Shown one piece after another: positions 31,529 through 42,935 of a stretch of DNA of 64,000 nucleotides. The stretch is from Odontocerum albicorne (Eukaryota > Arthropoda > Insecta > Trichoptera > Odontoceridae). The notes beneath the pieces were generated by a model that saw nothing but the letters and a program-made list of their open reading frames with translations, ran no database searches and was not told the origin of the DNA. The number at the start of each line of letters is the position of its first letter. Positions within the stretch are counted from its first letter, which is position 1. A program made the translations under genes and the position numbers. The stretch lies in the NCBI GenBank assembly GCA_949825065.1, contig OX463855.1:41302301-41366300 (forward strand), read 5' to 3'.

Positions 31529-32151
31529 TAAGATACCAGTATTATATGGACACTTGACTTTTTTGCATTATTTAAGTTTGACCAACATTTACGAGTTCAG
31601 GTTCATGATCCATACTCGTTAAATGTTGATAAATAACTTGGGATATGTTCCATCATAACAAAATTCATATATAATATTTTATTGTAATTCATTTGATAAA
31701 ATACTATCTATTCCACTTGAGATAACGGTATAACCCTACCGGTTTCAAGGTTTTTACCTCATTATCAGGGGAGCACAAACAAGACTAAATTATATTCGAG
31801 CTGGCACCGACATACTAAACGTATCTAACAGTAACAATTCAGTTGTAATTGTGGGTTACGGGAGGCAGCAAATAACTTGGACAAGCAGAGGTGAGACCTC
31901 ACTAATGTATGTGTTGACCAGATGTTTATCCCAATGCAGTGACTGATATTTCCAGGGTCTTTAATCTGTCTAATTTTAAAGACCCTGACACAAGACTTTT
32001 GCAATATCGATGGAAAATGTGTGATTTTCTCACTGACAATGATTAGCCATTTCAGAATATTTGTTAAGGCGGATTTGCTTTTTTCGAAGGACCCTCCTCT
32101 CCTGTCTTTCCTTATAGAAATTATTGCAGTCAGCAAATACAATTTTATATA
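31529..32151. other. unassigned; contains the loop sequence of the 11816 hairpin
   Basis: 31725-31775 repeats CGGTATAACCCTACCGGTTT and CTCATTATCAGGGGAGC from the hairpin loop at 11861-11900. A minus-strand open stretch at 31825-32142 shows no recognised domain. Confidence 0.45.
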
Positions 32152-33083
32152 CGAGGCATATCCAGAAATTAAGTGTACTGAATTTTTGTAGGTTACAATT
32201 TTTTTTATTTAAACAAAAAAATTACGTGGTTACCGTAGTACACATGTAAGCTATTTTTCGACATAGTCGCCATTCCTCTCAATGCAGGTGGTGAAGCGGG
32301 GTATCAACTTTTTGATGCCTTCCTCGAAGTAGTTTCCCGCCAACCCCTCCGTCCACTTCTCCACCTCTTCCTTTACCTCCTCAGTGGTTGAAAACCTTTT
32401 TCCACCCATGTGCAGCTTCAGGGAGGTAAATAGATAGTAATCTGAAGGTGCTAGGTCAGGTAAATGCGCGGGATGGTTCAGGACAACCCATTTAAACGAG
32501 GCGAGCAGTTCCGTCTGGCATTGTCGTGCAACAGGCAGACACCCTTTGTCAGCATGCCTCTCCTCTTGTTCTGAATCGCCCTCCGCAATTTTTTTAGGGT
32601 CTCACAGTATCTTGCAGAGTTGATGGTCTCCCCTTGAGGCATATATTCAATTAAAATTATGCCTTGACAGTCCCAAAACACGGATGCCATGATTTTCTTG
32701 GCTGAAATTGTGGTTTTGAACTTTTTGGCGGAGGGTGAAGAGGTGTGACGCCACTGTTGAGACTGCCTTTTGGTTTCAGGCGTGTAGTGTGCAACCCAAG
32801 TTTCATCTCCAGTAACGATGGAGCGGAGAAATTCATCTCCATGGAGTTTGCAGCGCCTCAAAAACTCTTGCTCGGCCTCCACTCGATTCAACTTGGCGGG
32901 AGATGGGATTGACATTTTTCACGAAACGTGTTGTCGCGTCGACACTTCTCAACGTACTGACCTCGAACCGGTCTCGTTGCGGAGGGGAAGGATCAGGCTA
33001 CACGGAAGTGTAGCCAACATGTCGAAAATAAAATCCATCCGGTCGTGAGAGCCTCAGTACACTTAGTTTCTGGATACGCCTCG
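32152..33083 (-). mobile_element. mariner family A, copy 4 (deleted)
   Basis: Family A ends with TA (32150-32151, 33084-33085). The start codon is kept, but MSIPSPAK is fused directly to LNRVEAEQEFLRRC, so the whole helix-turn-helix region is lost. TGDETW (first Asp) and KIMASVFWD remain. The 22-bp deletion after LLHDNAR (near 32511) shifts the frame before the third Asp. It shares both deletions with copy 1 (3072-3988). Confidence 0.93.
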
Positions 33084-33156
33084 TACATCACTTGTTAAGA
33101 CTCTATTTATGTCTTTTCCGTTGAATAAAAGTTACCGGAGATTGAAATTAGTGCAA

Positions 33157-33236
33157 AATGACCTCCGTGGCCTAGTTGGTAAGATGCATATCTTTCAGCC
33201 CGGAGGTTGTGAGTTCGATTCTCATTGTAATCCAGA
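33157..33236 (+). repeat. tRNA-derived SINE head (family T)
   Basis: GACCTCCGTGGCCTAGTTGG (box A) is followed by GGAGGTTGTGAGTTCGATTC (box B). The acceptor stem is not closed, so this is not a tRNA gene. Relatives are at 43203-43275 (minus), 46440-46502 (minus) and 60008-60050. Confidence 0.7.
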
Positions 33237-33449
33237 TATTTAAAAAAAGGATTCCAGTCTGATTCTCACTAAAGACCTCTTTAACATCTTTCTGGTTGGT
33301 TGTACCATTATACCATTAGGCCATTCTGGTTTACTCTTAATCCATACAAAAAAAAAAATAGGGATTTTTTTTATTGAAAGACTTTTTCAGTATTGAATGT
33401 ATCAATCATATAGACAGCAGTGAAGTGTACAAACTCTAATATACAGATT

Positions 33450-33795
33450 GTGATTATTATTATATTGGAAATACCGGAAGGTCATTTGGTATCAGATTCG
33501 GAGAACACAATAAGGCCTTATCTGGCCCAAATGTCTTCTCAGAAATGGCGAACCATCGCCATCAGATAAGGCATGATATGAAGCTAGTAATTCCAGGTAA
33601 TTGAATGCTCTCGAAAGCCTGGAAATAGTGAAGTCGGTGCATTGGGGTAAACCAATAATAAACTATATTGTCCCTAAAGGAAATCCCACCCTGTTAGAAT
33701 TTATAAAAGTTATCACAAACAGTAAGATTGAATCCTTTCAGTGTTCTGCTATTTTACTCCCTTCTCTGAATGTTGTCAGGGCCATCCCCTAAACT
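33450..33795 (+). pseudogene. Penelope-like element GIY-YIG endonuclease remnant
   Basis: The plus strand reads DYYYIGNTGRSFGIRFGEHN, then after a stop LESLEIVKSVHWGKPIINYI. YIG..GRSF..RF.EH is the nuclease core motif of GIY-YIG domains as found at the C-terminus of Penelope-like retroelement proteins, and LE.LEI is the expected following element. No reverse transcriptase is visible. A short GCCATCCCCTAAAC direct repeat follows at about 33780-33845. Confidence 0.65.
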
Positions 33796-33860
33796 TTATT
33801 TGTGATATTTCCCTTCTCTGAATGTTGTCAGGGCCATCCCCTAAACAACAAACGGTCTAT

Positions 33861-34828
33861 TATTACAACAGAATTTTCAATGTTATAATAATAAAATGAC
33901 AATTTATATAGCGCTGTTTGTAATAATATTATACTATAGAGTAAAGAAAGCAACTGGATTGCCTCATGTTTCATGCTAATACAGCTCATTAAAAAAAAAA
34001 CACTTTTTGATGTTTTTTACACTGCCCTACTTTCTTACACATTTCAGGAACCAACTCGGTACGAAAGTCGAGGCCCACCTGTATCTAACACTTTGAAGGA
34101 GAAAAAATGTTAACTGAAATGATATAGTGACTCTTTTTATGAATTATTTATTTATTTATTTAATTAACGACACAACAGTGTCTTTATATACAAATGAACA
34201 TGTGACAGGTTATATAAGTACTTAAAATTATTGACAAATAATACAACTTTATCTTAAACTAACATGAAGATACAAAAAGCAGTAGTAATAATAAATTACA
34301 GTCATTGTTTTAAAATTATTTAATAATTATATGTATATTTAAGTTCAATATATGTTATGTATGTATACGACAAAATATTACCAAACTTCACCAAGCAGAC
34401 TTAAGGAATTGTCCAAGACTTATTTTATAGAAGTAAAGAACTCAGATTTGTTTTTAGTGAAATAACGCACACATAGAACAAATATTGGATTTTTTGAGAA
34501 TTTTATGGATAGATCTTGAGATATAGAAAACACATGGCCTCATTAGTAGAACGAGATGCAAGTTGCTTTGCAGAATTAAAACCTTCATACATGTTGATAC
34601 AGGGTTACTCAACTCCAGAGGCAAAGTATTGTCCTTAATGTTTTGTTTATACTCGTATTATGTTATTTATATTAATAAAGGAGAGCACAAAGTTAGTAGC
34701 TATTTCTAAATATTGTTGTGATATTCTGGTGAATACTATATATATTTATATTAAAAATATCATAATGAATTAAATCAATATAATAATGAATTAAACCAAG
34801 AGGTCTTGGTCCAACTTGACGTTTTAAA
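33861..34828. other. unassigned AT-rich region
   Basis: No coding potential was recognised. A TTTA-rich run near 34146-34165 could be an old retroelement tail. Confidence 0.4.
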
Positions 34829-35415
34829 ACAAAAAACTCAATTGAAATATTACAATCCCCACATACTAGGATGATCATTGTCATCAAAATCAATTGAAAT
34901 ATTACAATTCCCACATACTAGGATGATCATTGTCATCAAAATCAATTGAAATATTACAATTCCCACATACTAGGATGATCATTGTCATCAAAATCAATTG
35001 AAATATTACAATTCCCACATACTAGGATGATCATTGTCATCAAAATCAATTGAAATTTTACAATTCCCACATACTAGGATGATCATTGTCATCAAAATCA
35101 ATTGAAATATTACAATTCCCACATACTAGGATGATCATTGTCATCAAAATCAATTGAAATATTACAATTCCCACATACTAGGATGATCATTGTCATCAAA
35201 ATCAATTGAAATATTACAATTCCCACATACTAGGATGATCATTGTCATCAAAATCAATTGAAATTTTACAATTCCCACATACTAGGATGATCATTGTCAT
35301 CAAAATCAATTGAAATATTACAATTCCCACATACTAGGATGATTTTTGTCATCAAATTCAATTGAAATTTTACAATCTCCCCATACTAGGATGATATTTG
35401 CCATCAAATTCAAGT
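34829..35415. repeat. 52-bp satellite, about 11 copies
   Basis: The unit contains CCCACATACTAGGATGATCA and TCATCAAAATCAATTGAAAT. The period is exact (34861, 34913, 34965 and on), and the last two units are diverged. Confidence 0.95.
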
Positions 35416-35639
35416 CATTGCGCAATTATGAGTCAATATAACTTTTTTTTTTAAATTATCACTAGTCAATTTAAAGTTCCACGAAGAAAGAAGAAACGCG
35501 ACATTCATTGGACGCGGGAAAGATATGGATCTTAGTCAATCAAATCTGTTTCGAAAAAGACAACCAAAAAATATATGGTATATAATAGTTTCATCATCCA
35601 GACCACACTCGCAACACGGATTCTCCGCAATATACAATA

Positions 35640-35826
35640 AATATAGCCGTGCAAGGAATCACCCTCTGTTCTACATACCAACTTACAGGACGAATATCAT
35701 GGCTAAACACTCAGTCACGCGTGGTATAGAGATATTGAACCAACTGAATGACACTGTTGATATATTCTCGGTACCGTCTAACAGGTACGAGAAGAATCCT
35801 GGCTGATATTATTCCTAACGAATAAG
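35640..35826 (+). pseudogene. LINE 3'-end ORF fragment (family C), copy 2
   Basis: Same ending as 24425-24606: ARNHPLFYIPTYRTNIMAKH, then TRGIEILNQLNDTVDIFSVP. A small indel near 35783 breaks the frame before the final ADIIPNE. Both copies are followed by AAGCTAACTAGAAGCAGACC-like sequence, which is the element's 3' untranslated region. Confidence 0.72.
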
Positions 35827-36235
35827 CTAACGCTAGAAGCAGACCCTCTTTGTCTAACAGGAGAAATCCGGGCAAAGTGGATAAAAAAAATTAAAAATGT
35901 ACTGGTGACAAGCCACCACGCAATGACCCGTCCGCAAACGACATATGACAAGCACTTGCATCTTGTTCATTCTTATTACGTTAAACCATGATTTAGAAGG
36001 GATAGTTTATTGGATTGATAAAACGAACATCAAAGACAATCAAGATCATCAATTCATTAAATATTGCGCAACAATAAACAACTGTTGCAATAACACAATA
36101 AACAAATTAAAATGAGAAAAAATTGTCGACTAAAACTAATCAAGAAATATAATATAAATATATTGGAATATTGTGTACAGCTTTAGCAATACCTAAAAAA
36201 GCTTATAAATCGCGATATATTAAAAAAAAAAAAAA

Positions 36236-36868
36236 CAAATGACGTCTGGCAGCTACAGTAGCGCCCGATCGCTCGATTCAGAGATAATTTTGGATATATC
36301 TTAAGTAAACTTAAATAAACTCGCCAGGTTAAAAAAAACAACAAATGACGTCTGGCAGCTACAGTAGCGCCCGATCGCTCGATTCAGAGATAATTTTGGA
36401 TATATCTTAAGTAAACTTAAATAAACTCGCCAGGTTAAAAAATAAAAACAAATGACGTCTGGCAGCTACAGTAGCGCCCGATCGCTCGATTCAGAGATAA
36501 TTTTGGATATATCTTAAGTAAACTTAAATAAACTCGCCAGGTTAAAAAATAAAAACAAATGACGTCTGGCAGCTACAGTAGCGCCCGATCGCTCGATTCA
36601 GAGATAATTTTGGATATATCTTAAGTAAACTTAAATAAACTCGCCAGGTTAAAAAATAAAAACAAATGACGTCTGGCAGCTACAGTAGCGCCCGATCGCT
36701 CGATTCAGAGATAATTTTGGATATATCTTAAGTAAACTTAAATAAACTCGCCAGGTTAAAAAATAAAAACAAATGACGTCTGGCAGCTATAGTAGCGCCC
36801 GATCGCTCGATTCAGAGATAATTTTGGATATATCTTAAGTAAACTTAAATAAACTCGCCAGGTTAAAA
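36236..36868. repeat. 107-bp satellite, 6 copies
   Basis: The unit contains GACGTCTGGCAGCTACAGTA and GATCGCTCGATTCAGAGATA. Starts are at 36241, 36347, 36454, 36561, 36668 and 36775. Copies are almost identical (one C to T in unit 6) and are separated by A-rich runs of variable length. Confidence 0.95.
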
Positions 36869-37655
36869 AAAAAAAGTTTTAATTTAATCGAGTTCACGAT
36901 TTAATAATCTATGCTCATTCGATATTTCAAATAAACGAAAAACAATGCGTTTCGTGGATTAGGTCCTTATAGCATATGATATACGAGTATGAGTACTCGT
37001 ATAACGTCGATACCGCTAGACGGTGACGGTGATGACTGGGATTAGGTATGTGATATACGAGTATTTTATTAGACCCGCATTCCTGAAATAACAAAACGAT
37101 TCACGAAACTGGAACATTTCGTGAATCGTGAACGCTTTGTTTGAAACTTCCTTTGTAACAACACTGACCGAGGCTTGTTTCATGCAGGTGTCGGCAACTT
37201 GTTGCGAGTGAAAGAGAATTTTTCAAATAAAATAAAAAAAGGAAAACGTATTATGAAAAATATATATTTTTTGAATATATATAATGTTTCATAAGGGGTA
37301 AAGCAAGGGAGCATTTCGTCACCCTGGATTTTTTAAATATTTACATATACTAGTTGCAACCCGTGAAATATTCACGGAAGTAAAACAAATTCTACATTTA
37401 TGAAAATATATATTCATAAATGTAAAATTTGTTTATATATATCATTTATACATCGTCCCCTTTTACACCGGTTCAAAAATTGTTAGCTAGGTATTTAAAA
37501 TTCGTTCAGTATCACGGACCCACTGAGATTCAAATTTCGAATGACTTTCGCAGAGAATCTAAGTATTCCTCTCTCGCTCTCTTGTATTCAAAATTCAATT
37601 CTCGTATTCTTTCTTCGTCGACAACCATCGTATGAGTTTTGGCCTATTTATACTA
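36869..37655. other. unassigned region
   Basis: AT-rich. It contains a GTGTCGGCAACTTGTTGCGAG stretch near 37188 that resembles a hAT-type end, but no partner end with an 8-bp duplication was found. ATTCATAAATGTA inverted words flank 37400-37425. Confidence 0.4.
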
Positions 37656-38556
37656 CGAGGGCGGTCCGATAAGTACTTAGCCTCACCGCCCGATGACACC
37701 ACTATCGCAAGAGCAATTTTTTAATCGCGTAGTACATTCTCGTTGACAGCTACTGTCAAAATTTCAGCCGAATCGGACGCGTAGTTTTGTTTTGACCGCG
37801 TGTGGAAGCGAGCGTGTCCGCGGATTTGAGAAAAATGGAAAAAGAGCAATATCGGTCGGTGATTCGATTCTTGTTTTTGAAAAGGAAATCGCGCAGCGAA
37901 ATCAAAGAGCGCTTGGATTATGTGTACGGTGACTCTTCTCCTTCGATGGCGACCGTCAAAAATTGATTTAACGAGTTTCAACGTGGTCGCACGTCGGTTT
38001 TTGATGAGCCACGCCCAGGTGCCCCGAAAACGGCTACCACGGAGGATAACGTGACAAAAATCCACGATCTCGTATTGGCAGACCGCCGATTGAAGGTGCG
38101 CGAGATAGCTGAGATAGTAGGCATCTCAAAAGACCGCGTGGATCATATCCTGCATGAAGTATTGGGCATGAGAAAGCTGTCGGCGCGATGGGTGCCGCGT
38201 TTGCTCACTCCGGACAACAAGCGCAACCGTGAGACCACTTCAGAGTAGTGTTTGATGATGTTTAAGCGCAATCCGAAGGAGTTTCTGCGTCGTTTCGTGA
38301 CTGTCGACGAAACATTGATACACTGGTACACACCCGAGACCAAGGAACAGTCGAAACAGTGGACTTCACCCGGCGAACGTGCTCCGAAGAAGGCGATGAC
38401 TGTCCTATCGGCCGGAAAGGTGATGGCCACCGTTTTCTGGGATTCAAAATTTGTGATCTACATCGACTTCCTGGAGAAGGGCAAAACGGTCACAGGGCTC
38501 TACTATGCCGAATTATTGGGCCTTTTGTAGGCTAAGTACTTATCGGACCACCCTCG
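37656..38556 (+). mobile_element. mariner family F (irritans-like), 3'-truncated coding region
   Basis: The ends are CGAGGGCGGTCCGATAAGTA and its inverted counterpart, flanked by TA (37654-37655, 38557-38558). The length is 901 bp; the region coding for the second and third catalytic aspartates has been deleted. Confidence 0.92.
37835..38530 (+). pseudogene. mariner F transposase, two in-frame stops and deleted C-terminus
   Basis: ATG at 37835 (MEKEQYRSVIRFLFLKRKSR). One reading frame runs to the TAG at 38528 and is broken only by TGA (37964-37966, where a Trp is expected) and TAG (38246-38248). It shows RGRTSVFDEPRPG, RKLSARWVPRLLTPDN and RRFVTVDETLIHWY (first Asp present; the usual Trp is Leu), then SAGKVMATVFWD and TGLYYAELL. 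Everything after this is lost, including HQDN and SPDLAPSD. Confidence 0.92.
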
Positions 38557-38599
38557 TATGATTCATGGGTGAAAGAACTGCAGGTCTTTGAGTGGCAAA

Positions 38600-38932
38600 C
38601 AAACGTCAAATGGGTACGTATGCGGATAACATGTTAGTATTGGCGAGGAATCAAGATGAATTGCAGAGTTTGATAAGTTATTTGTATGAGAGGTGTAAGG
38701 AGAAAGATCTGAGAATGAATGTTGCGAAATTCAAATTCACGGTGGTAGAAAAGTGTGAAAGATAAAAGTAAATGCGATATACGAGCGAATAATTTAATAT
38801 TGCAGTAAGTTGAGGAGTTCTGCTATTTGGGTAGTATTTTCTCAGACGATAGAAGAGTTACGAGAGATAAAGAACGGCATGTTACGATAGGAAACAAAGT
38901 CAATGGGGTTTTAGCGGGATGCTTTACTGATA
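38600..38932 (+). pseudogene. LINE family W reverse-transcriptase fragment (5' part)
   Basis: The plus strand reads YADNMLVLARNQDELQSLIS, the palm C box in which the expected YADD is YADN. Then come LRMNVAKFKFTVVEKCE and, after stops, a YLGS-like segment and TIGNKVN. It continues at 39391 after a 458-bp insertion. Confidence 0.75.
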
Positions 38933-39390
38933 CGTCGTGATGATTTTGATTTGTTTTGTATTTAAAATAAAATACGTCGATTCAGGAATGCGAAAAAGTG
39001 AGAGTGAATAATCGATAAATAGTAAACAGCGATGAATGGTCAAGTGAATAATAATAAGTGCTCTTTATTTGTCGATAAGTAGGTATATATACAATTTCAG
39101 AACGGGGCGCGTGAATGCGTCCGCAGTATATCTTGATCTCACTCCTGTGCGTGCCGAGGTGGTCGCAGACGTTGCCAATGATATAGTGGGTAGAATATTT
39201 ATTGCCGAAACGGTGAGACAACGCGATGCGTTCTCTTTCTACCGTGGAATGCGACGTAAATATTATTTGCGTGTAAACAATATTGACGTTCTGGTATGTG
39301 ATCTTTGTACATATTCAAAGGTTGATTCATCGGTCGTTGACCGTGCATGTTGACAATATTTAGGGATGTCGTTATTCCCTACAGGGTCAA
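38933..39390 (+). other. insert of unknown origin with an open reading frame
   Basis: This segment separates two collinear parts of LINE family W. It contains an open stretch (about 39069-39353, no ATG at the start) reading NASAVYLDLTPVRAEVVADV, then AETVRQRDAFSFYRGMRRKY and NNIDVLVCDLCTYSKVDSSV. The composition is more GC-rich and protein-like than its surroundings. I do not recognise the family. It could be an exon of an unidentified mobile element, an old viral insertion or chance. Confidence 0.5.
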
Positions 39391-39870
39391 TAAACGAATT
39401 TACTCGAACCAGACAGTATCAAAATCTGTCAAGATGATGATAGTCCACGACAGTTTCTAGTACCAACTTTGATGTATGGTGAAATGAGGATGTGGAAAAA
39501 CTGAAAAAAGTCGAATTCTGTAGAAATGCGTGTATTGCGAAGAATACACGGGGTTACAATGTATGACAGAATACGGAATAAAGTGATAAGGGATGAATGT
39601 GGAATTGAGGCTGGAATGAAGATTTAAAAAAACGAATGTACAGTGCAAATGTGAGTGGATGGTGCGGTACAGGAAGATCAAGAAAAGTATGGTTGGATCA
39701 AGTGAATGATATTTTGAAAGCAGGAAATCTAAGTAAGAGAAATCGTAAAGAGTCGTATGAGATAGTGTATGGATGTGGAAGAGGCGAAATATGTGTGGCG
39801 AGATAGAAAAGTCGGGTACTCTATTATATCTGCCTACCCCAGTAGGGAAAGGGTGTGATGGTATGTATGT
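39391..39870 (+). pseudogene. LINE family W, C-terminal part
   Basis: Degenerate plus-strand pieces run in the same order as in other copies: TFLDQ-like start, VPTLMYGEMRMW, RALRRIHGVTMYDRIRNKV, then a GRGRP-like region and CMDVEEAKYVWRDRK-like end. It ends near CCTACCCCAGTAGGGAAAGG, the family's usual 3' untranslated start. Many stops and frameshifts. Confidence 0.7.
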
Positions 39871-40144
39871 GTATGTAGAGAAAAAAAAATGTTATACGAA
39901 AAAAACCTTTTTTTTAAGAAGGTAAAACGTCAAAGTGCGTCCAATAGCTTAATGTAGCTTCTTCAACAAGTCTCTCAGCTTCTGGTGTGTATATACACGC
40001 GATTCGCATTGTTTTGAAGATTTCTACAATTAGTAGATACAAAAGGTTATCTCTCGTTATCGAGTAGGATTGTCAGAAACCCGGTGGATGGATGATGCCT
40101 GTACGTGTATAACTTTCTAACAGTTTTGACAGATCAACGCCAAA

Positions 40145-40610
40145 GCCAAATGCTACGTTTGGTCAGTGTTATTGCATGGAGTGGAATCATGGACCCTCAA
40201 AGTTGGTAGTATGAACAGACTAGAAGCATTCGAAATGTGGATGCACCGTAGAATGCTACGGATACCCTGGACGGATATGGTCAGCAACACGAGGGTTCTT
40301 CAAAGAGCCAAAGTTGATAGAGAGTTGCTGACTAATATTAAAATCCGAAAGGTGTCCTATTTGGGTCATGTACTTATAGTAGAGGAGAAAAATACAAATT
40401 ACTGCACCTGATCATCCAAGGCGAAATAGAGGGTCGAAAATGTGTTGGCAGGAGGCAAATCTCCTGGCTCCGCAATATACGTGATTGGACTGGTATAAGG
40501 AGCGTTGGGGATCTTTTTCGGGCTACCGGGGACAAAGATGCTTGCCCCCAGGTGATATTCAACGTTAGGGGGACCTGACATGACACTGGGAAGAAGAAGA
40601 AGAAAGCCAA
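40145..40610 (+). pseudogene. LINE family R 3' end, copy 2
   Basis: Plus strand: QMLRLVSVIAWSGIMDPQSW in one frame, with VESWTLKVGSMNRLEAFEMW, MHRRMLRIPWTDMVSNTRVL and IKIRKVSYLGHVL in the main one. It ends in an AAG-rich tail (GGGAAGAAGAAGAAGAAAG), the same 3' signature as 6283-6780. Confidence 0.82.
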
Positions 40611-41141
40611 AGTTCATGTTGCAAGGAGATTAATATTGCACGATAATCGGCAGATTGAATTGATTCTCGGGCTGGAAGACAAGCGTCTTACCAACGTGGT
40701 CGTTGAGAATAATTTATATACCTACCCGGTATGATAAAAGCCGTATTTCCGGTACGATAACAGTCGCACGTGGTTCGCGAGTTGCCGACCCTTGATTCAA
40801 ACCAAAAGTGTAAGCAGATGGAACTATATTGGGTATCGAGAAGCGTATATTTTTTTTGTTGTCAGAACTATTCTAAAAATATTGCCACCCAGACCCAGGG
40901 GAAGAGTGACGAAATCCCATTTATTCCATTCTATTATTTCGTCTCAAAATGGGCTATCCCATAGAGTTTATATCCCATGTGTTTTTTTATGTCAACTATT
41001 TAAAAAAATAAATAATCAAATTTGAAATATCCGCCCGCATGACGTACACTCGACGAGCAAGTGCAGGCAAAATAATTGGCGCCATTTTTTATCGAACAAG
41101 TTGAATTTTCAAGAACTTATAAACGTTGCGAATTTATGCGC
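40611..41141. other. unassigned region
   Basis: GCGAGTTGCCGACCCTTG near 40779 resembles a hAT-type end (complement CAAGGGTCGGCAACTCGC), but no target duplication could be matched. The rest has no recognised content. Confidence 0.4.
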
Positions 41142-41893
41142 TTAACACGTTCCGCGCCGCGTAGGTCACCGGTGACCTACCGTGTTTTTGACCAGGGCGT
41201 CACATAGGTCACCGGTGACCTACGTGTTTTTTTTTTTATAAACAGTCCCAGTGCGCCAGCGGTCACATTTACTACGAATTTTAACATTGAATGTGACCTA
41301 TACGGCACCCCTGAATATAATGCACATAAAAATTTCCAAAATTTTGTTTGAAAATGCAATTATTTTTAATAAACCTCCAGGTGTACATGAGCAAGCTATT
41401 ACGATTTATTTTTTTCAAGGATAAACTAGCCTCTACAATTAGGCTAGGGGGTATAGAAGAGATTCCAGGGATAACATAATGAATGGGACCATCCATTTGT
41501 CACACTCTGGAAATTTATGAGGGTGCATTGTCTATGCAACATTGTGACCCTTTTTTTGGAGCTATTGTCTCAGTAATCATAAGAGATTATTATGTTATGG
41601 CGTAACACTATAGCATATTACATAAATAAATAAAAAATATAATAAGTAATAAATTAGGCATGCTACAATTTGTTTGGACTACAAAAGTTTATGTTGTATA
41701 TACATGTATTACCGTACGACGCCGCGTAGGTCACCGGTGACCTACGCTCACAATATCACCTAAAATCAGTTTATTTTTAAAAATAAATCATTATTTATGA
41801 AGCCTATATATGTATACATAATATAAACTATAATTTGTTTAGTGGCGCAGGTACTTATTTTCTCAAAATGTACTGCGGCACGGAACGTGTTAA
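41142..41893. mobile_element. TTAA-flanked (piggyBac-like) MITE with 20-bp palindromes
   Basis: Bounded by TTAA (41142-41145, 41890-41893) with inverted ends TTAACACGTTCCGCGCCGC and TTAACACGTTCCGTGCCGC. It holds GTAGGTCACCGGTGACCTAC as a perfect 20-bp palindrome at 41161-41180 and 41726-41745, and an 18-bp version at 41205-41222. The interior is AT-rich and non-coding. Confidence 0.8.
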
Positions 41894-42299
41894 AAATCAA
41901 AATTACATAATTTTCAATACAAACTCAACTTTATATGAACGTTAATACGCTAAAAAGGATCCATCCCACGAAACAAAATAATTTATCGTAGTATATTATA
42001 AAAGCACAGATGTTCGGTAGCCCATATATGGACATTTGTTTGCAAATACACTTGTGCATTCGTTATTCTTCTGAAAAGAGCCTCGGGCTAATAAGTTGAC
42101 TAGTTCTTCACAACAAGATCAATAGCCAATGCGACTTATAGTAAAATAGTACTAAATTATAACAAAAAAAACTGTTAAATAAAAAAAAATATATGTATTT
42201 GTAAAATAATGCACTATTTACGCAGTAAAACACTGAGAATATAAGTAATAAAAAGTAACAAAAAAAGTTATAACAAAATTAAAACAGTCATCATTAACA

Positions 42300-42935
42300 T
42301 TACCAAATTGTGACTCCTTTAAGTATCTTGGGTCACTCATCCATAGCGATGGAGGATGTGCAGCAGATGTAACACATAGAATTAGTGTGGGATGGGTGAA
42401 GTTTAGATCAATGACAGGAGTTCTATGTGATCCGAAAATGCCAGTAAAGTTAAAAGGAAAAGTATACCAAACGATTGTCAGACCCGCACTCCTCTATGGC
42501 TCCGAATGATGGACGATGTATAACTCTTACTCTAGGCAACTAGAAACTGCTGAAATGCGCACGCTAAGATGGTCAGTTGATGTGTCCCTATGAGACAAAA
42601 TAAAAAGCTCATGCATTCGTGGAAGCCTAGGTGTTACAGACATCAACAGAAAGATGAAGGAGAAGCGATTGAGATGGTATGGGCACGTTGGACGCAGAGC
42701 ACCCGATCACATTGTGAACCAGGCAATCTCCATGGTCTTCCTCGAATAACAACCAGAGGAAGACCAAAGAATTCATGGGTGGTGCAAAAAGATAACCTGA
42801 TGCAGAGGTACGGCCTGAGGGACGTAGTCCGGGACAGAAGAGCATACAACCTGAGGACGAGGAGAGCTGACCCCAAGTCTTCGCAGACAGTGAGTTGGGA
42901 TGGAGCCAGGGAGAAGATCATCATCATCACTCCAC
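42300..42935 (+). pseudogene. LINE 3' end with ATC-type tail (family U)
   Basis: Plus strand: DSFKYLGSLIHSDGGCAADV, KVYQTIVRPALLYGSE, stop, WTMYNSYSRQLETAEMRTLR, then GVTDINRKMKEKRLRWYGHV and GRRAPDHIVNQAIS. This is the usual C-terminal series of RTE-like insect non-LTR elements. It ends at AAGATCATCATCATC, a microsatellite tail as found in RTE/Bov-B-type LINEs. Confidence 0.85.

Noticed and set aside
31825..32142. A minus-strand gene of about 105 codons
   Set aside because: There is no ATG-supported start with coding-like content and no known motif; it may be retroelement debris.
37180..40790. A 3.6-kb hAT element between GTGTCGGCAACTTG (37188) and GTTGCCGACCCTTG (40782)
   Set aside because: The ends resemble hAT termini, but the flanking octamers (GTTTCATG and ATTCAAAC) do not match.
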